From the NCBI RefSeq assembly GCF_021183625.1, contig NZ_CP089214.1:2976001-3040000 (forward strand): 64,000 bases of DNA, read 5' to 3'. The notes under the pieces are model-generated. The model had not been told where the DNA came from, did not search any database, and saw only the letters and a list, made by a program, of their open reading frames with translations. Each line of letters opens with the position of its first letter. The stretch's first letter is position 1. Positions 61,516 through 64,000 of the stretch are shown here, in pieces. The position numbers were made by a program, and so were the translations under genes. Source of the DNA: Nocardia asteroides (lineage in GTDB: Bacteria > Actinomycetota > Actinomycetes > Mycobacteriales > Mycobacteriaceae).

Positions 61516-63003
61516 TCAGTTCCCCGAGAGCTGCTCGGGCCTTCCTCCCTCGCCGGGGAGCACGATGCGGATGAGCGCGCCGCCGCGCTCGGAGGCATCG
61601 ACGGTGATGGTGCCGCCGTGCTTGGTCACCACCTGCTTGACGATGGCGAGGCCGAGCCCGGAGCCGGGCATCGAGCGGGACGCGGTGGTCCGGTAGAAGC
61701 GCTCGAAGACGAGCTCGTGCTCCGCGGGCGGGATGCCGGGGCCGGCGTCGTCGACGGCGAGTTCGAGCAGGTTGCGGCTCACCTCGCGCATGGTGATCAG
61801 GACCCGGGCCCCGCCCGGGCTCCACTTGGCGGCGTTGTCGAGGACGTTGAGCACGGCGCGCTCCAACCCGGCCTCGTGGCCGTAGACGAACCAGGGCCGC
61901 AGCTCGGCGACGAACTCGATGGCGCCGCGCCTGCGCCGGGCGCGCTCCAGCGCGCGCTCGGTGACCTCGCCCATGTCGACCCGCTCGTAGACGGTCTCCG
62001 GCGCGTCCTCGCGGGCCAGGTCGACCAGGTCGCCGACCAGGGTAGAGAGCTCCTCGATCTGCCCCATGACGTCGGCGCGCAGCTCGGCCATGTCCTCTTC
62101 GGGCAGCCGGGGCGCGCCCGGGCGGCTGGAGGCGATGAGCAGCTCCATGTTGGTGCGCAGCGAGGTGAGCGGGGTGCGCAGCTCGTGCCCGGCGTCGGCG
62201 ACCAGCCTGCGCTGCCGGTCCCTCGACTCGGTGAGCGCGCGCAGCATGGTGTTGAAACTCTCGGTGAGCCGGGCCAGCTCGTCGTCGCCGGTGACCTGGA
62301 TCGGGGTGAGGTCGTCGGTGCGGGCGACCCGCTCGGTGGCGGCGGTGAGCCGGGCGATCGGCCGCAGCCCGGTGCGGCCGACCGCGGTGCCCGCCGCGGC
62401 GGCGAGCACGACGCCGCAGCCGCCGACCACGAACATGAGCCAGGCGAGCCGGTCGAGCACCTCCCTGGTCGGCTCCAGCCGCTGCGAGACCACCAGCGTC
62501 GCCCCGGAATTGGTGCGGCGCGCGAGCACCCGCTGGTTGTCGACGGTGCGCAGGGAGAACTCGCGCTGCCCGGCGGCCACCGCCATCTCGTCGGCGCCGA
62601 CCGGCGGGTTGGTCGGCTGCGGTGGGACGTACTGCTTGTCGTCGGCGAAGATCAGCGCGACGCCGACGTCGTTGGAGTAGAGCCCGGCCAGGATGATCGA
62701 GTAGAAGCCGAGGCTGTCGAAGTTGTTGTCGATGAGCGTGGCGGCGCGGGCGCGCAGCTGCGAGTCGACGTCGGCGTAGAGCGAGCGGGCGACCATGGCG
62801 TAGGCGGCGATCGAGGCGAGCGCGACCGCGATGGCGACCACCGAGGCGGCGAGCAGGGTGACCCGCCAGCGCAGCGAGACCGAGCGGGTCAGCGGGGTCG
62901 GCGGGCGCATCTCCGGCGGCAGCGGCTCCGGCGCGCGGGGCTCGGGGCGGGGCGGGTTGCCGAGGGTGGCGATCACCGGCCGCCTGGTGCTGCCGCGGGT
63001 CAC
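61516..63003 (-). CDS. mprB: sensor histidine kinase MprB
   Basis: 495 residues. First membrane helix ([26 protein letters not shown], about 45-70), extracytoplasmic sensor, second helix ([24 protein letters not shown]), HAMP, HisKA with the phosphorylated His in [16 protein letters not shown], and an HATPase domain ([26 protein letters not shown]). GTG 63003 overlaps the mprA stop by 4 bp. Senses envelope stress and phosphorylates MprA. Confidence 0.95.
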   Translation of the reverse strand: MTRGSTRRPVIATLGNPPRPEPRAPEPLPPEMRPPTPLTRSVSLRWRVTLLAASVVAIAVALASIAAYAMVARSLYADVDSQLRARAATLIDNNFDSLGFYSIILAGLYSNDVGVALIFADDKQYVPPQPTNPPVGADEMAVAAGQREFSLRTVDNQRVLARRTNSGATLVVSQRLEPTREVLDRLAWLMFVVGGCGVVLAAAAGTAVGRTGLRPIARLTAATERVARTDDLTPIQVTGDDELARLTESFNTMLRALTESRDRQRRLVADAGHELRTPLTSLRTNMELLIASSRPGAPRLPEEDMAELRADVMGQIEELSTLVGDLVDLAREDAPETVYERVDMGEVTERALERARRRRGAIEFVAELRPWFVYGHEAGLERAVLNVLDNAAKWSPGGARVLITMREVSRNLLELAVDDAGPGIPPAEHELVFERFYRTTASRSMPGSGLGLAIVKQVVTKHGGTITVDASERGGALIRIVLPGEGGRPEQLSGN

Positions 63004-63686
63004 GGCGGCGTCTCGCGGAGCACGTAGCCGACTCCGCGCACGGTGTGGATGAGCCGCGGCTCGCCCTCGGCCTCGGTCTTGCGGCGCAGGTAGCCGATGT
63101 AGACCTCGAGCGCGTTGCCCGAGGTCGGGAAGTCGTAGCCCCAGACCTCCTCCAGGATCCGGCTGCGGGTGAGCACCCGGCGCGGGTTCGCCATCAGCAT
63201 CTCCAGCAGCGAGAACTCGGTGCGGGTGAGGCTGATCGACCTGGTGTCCCTGGTCACCTCCCTGGTCACCGGATCCAGCGACAGATCCGCGAACGACAGG
63301 GTCTCGGAGGCCTCGCCGGGAGCGGTCCCGGTCCGGCGCAGGAGGGCGCGCAGCCGGGCGAGCAATTCCTCGAGCGCGAACGGCTTCGGCAAATAGTCGT
63401 CGGCGCCGGCGTCAAGTCCCGCGACGCGTTCGGAAACGGAATCCCGCGCCGTCAAAACCAGAATCGGAAGGTCGTCTCCGGTACTGCGCAGCCTGCGGCA
63501 TACCTCCAGACCGTCCAGGCGTGGCATCATCACATCCAGCACCAGCGCATCGGGGCGCTGGGCGGTCGTCTTCTCCAGTGCGTCGACCCCGTCGACCGCC
63601 AGATCAACGGTGTAGCCGTTGAAGGTCAGCGACCGGCGCAACGATTCGCGAACGGCGCGGTCGTCGTCGACTACCAGAATCCGCAT
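63000..63686 (-). CDS. mprA: response regulator MprA
   Basis: 228 residues from ATG 63686. Receiver domain with [14 protein letters not shown], phospho-acceptor Asp in [13 protein letters not shown], and Lys in DYLPKPF; OmpR-type winged helix ([61 protein letters not shown]). A longer in-frame start at 63740 would translate through the repeat elements and is rejected. Autoregulation is expected. Confidence 0.95.
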   Translation of the reverse strand: MRILVVDDDRAVRESLRRSLTFNGYTVDLAVDGVDALEKTTAQRPDALVLDVMMPRLDGLEVCRRLRSTGDDLPILVLTARDSVSERVAGLDAGADDYLPKPFALEELLARLRALLRRTGTAPGEASETLSFADLSLDPVTREVTRDTRSISLTRTEFSLLEMLMANPRRVLTRSRILEEVWGYDFPTSGNALEVYIGYLRRKTEAEGEPRLIHTVRGVGYVLRETPP

Positions 63687-64000
63687 GTGACCAGTGTGGC
63701 CCTGCCGACTGAGAGCCGACTGAGAGGGTGTGTCCGACACGCCGTGACGCGACTCGCCGGTGATCTCGGCGGATCCATCTCGGAACGATCACAGTCCGGT
63801 CACCGACGGTGACCAGCGCCTTTTATCCGAAGTCGCCGAAGTGCTTCCGGGCGGACGGGCCGAAAGCCCCGAAAGGCGTTCTGTAACGCCATATTCGAGA
63901 AAAACATACTGAGTACCCCAGATTGCTCACACTCACGCAGCGCGGTATGTTCACCGCGGTAAAAAGAAGACCCTTCGTTGGTTCTGTGATGCGGGTTGAT
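63687..64000. other. mprA upstream region to window edge
   Basis: 314 bp without a supportable gene. Immediately before mprA are the exact 11-bp tandem repeats listed separately; beyond about 63880 the sequence becomes less G+C-rich, suggesting a promoter region reaching past the window. Confidence 0.5.
63705..63726 (-). promoter_or_regulatory. MprA-type tandem repeat upstream of mprA
   Basis: CCGACTGAGAG occurs twice in exact tandem; on the minus strand this is TCTCAGTC-GGC-TCTCAGTC, 18 bp before the mprA ATG. It matches the pair upstream of pepD in sequence and spacing, consistent with MprA's known preference for paired direct repeats. Confidence 0.72.

Noticed and set aside
1..64000. CRISPR arrays, rRNA genes, insertion sequences
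   Set aside because: No regularly spaced repeats with unique spacers, no rRNA sequence and no DDE transposase or flanking IS inverted repeats were found.

Overview
The window is about 70% G+C chromosome from a mycolic-acid actinomycete (order Mycobacteriales). Nocardia or a close relative is most likely, because MspA-family porins, MprAB-PepD, GlpR/Glp and Lsr2 occur together. Both chromosomal arms keep, in the reverse order, the gene set found around Rv0981-Rv1008 in Mycobacterium tuberculosis: tatD, metG, rsmI, pmt, arcA on the left, and glpR, rimJ-like, glp/moeA, galU, 5-formyl-THF cyclo-ligase, fmdB-like, moaB2, pepD, mprB, mprA on the right. This is a synteny argument from memory, not a computed one.

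Left arm (1-23211): tRNA charging and translation (tatD, metG, rsmI), protein O-mannosylation (pmt), arginine deiminase, soxR with a clear SoxR box, an SDR, a GT4 glycosyltransferase, a GAF-GGDEF-EAL protein next to a ThiF/nitroreductase fusion (Rv1354c/Rv1355c-like), a tandem pair of GyrI-like proteins, udgB, a repetitive membrane protein, a DHA2 exporter, and a decayed stretch holding a frameshifted grpE-like gene.

Central element (23212-50381, about 27.2 kb): a patchy, in parts AT-richer integrative element sits at the 3' end of tRNA-Ala(CGC). It is bounded by a 7-bp direct repeat, TCTGTGG. Its right end carries an XRE regulator, an ImmA-like protease and a large serine recombinase. The recombinase frame runs into the right att core without a stop. 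At the left end an ORF encoding two helix-turn-helix motifs is open from the left att core in the same frame. Joining the ends in the excised circle would fuse the two into one protein of about 723 residues and rebuild a palindromic attP. The element therefore appears to split its own recombinase gene when it integrates. From left to right the cargo is: a Gabija-like pair (gajA/gajB), lsr2, membrane and XRE genes, a membrane protein/peptide deformylase operon, a 2H phosphoesterase/XRE-TPR pair, a MazG/thymidylate kinase/HhH-GPD/radical-SAM operon with a predicted leaderless promoter, a two-gene unknown operon, an iteron-like repeat cluster, and a transfer module (VirD4/TraG-like ATPase, replication-relaxation protein, DNA methyltransferase, RHH-like protein, ArdA).

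Right arm (50379-64000): tRNA-Ala, glpR-rimJ-glp-galU, 5-formyl-THF cyclo-ligase, fmdB-like, a SAF-domain protein, two MspA porins, then moaB2-pepD-mprB-mprA on the minus strand. Matching TCTCAGTC direct repeats precede both mprA and pepD.
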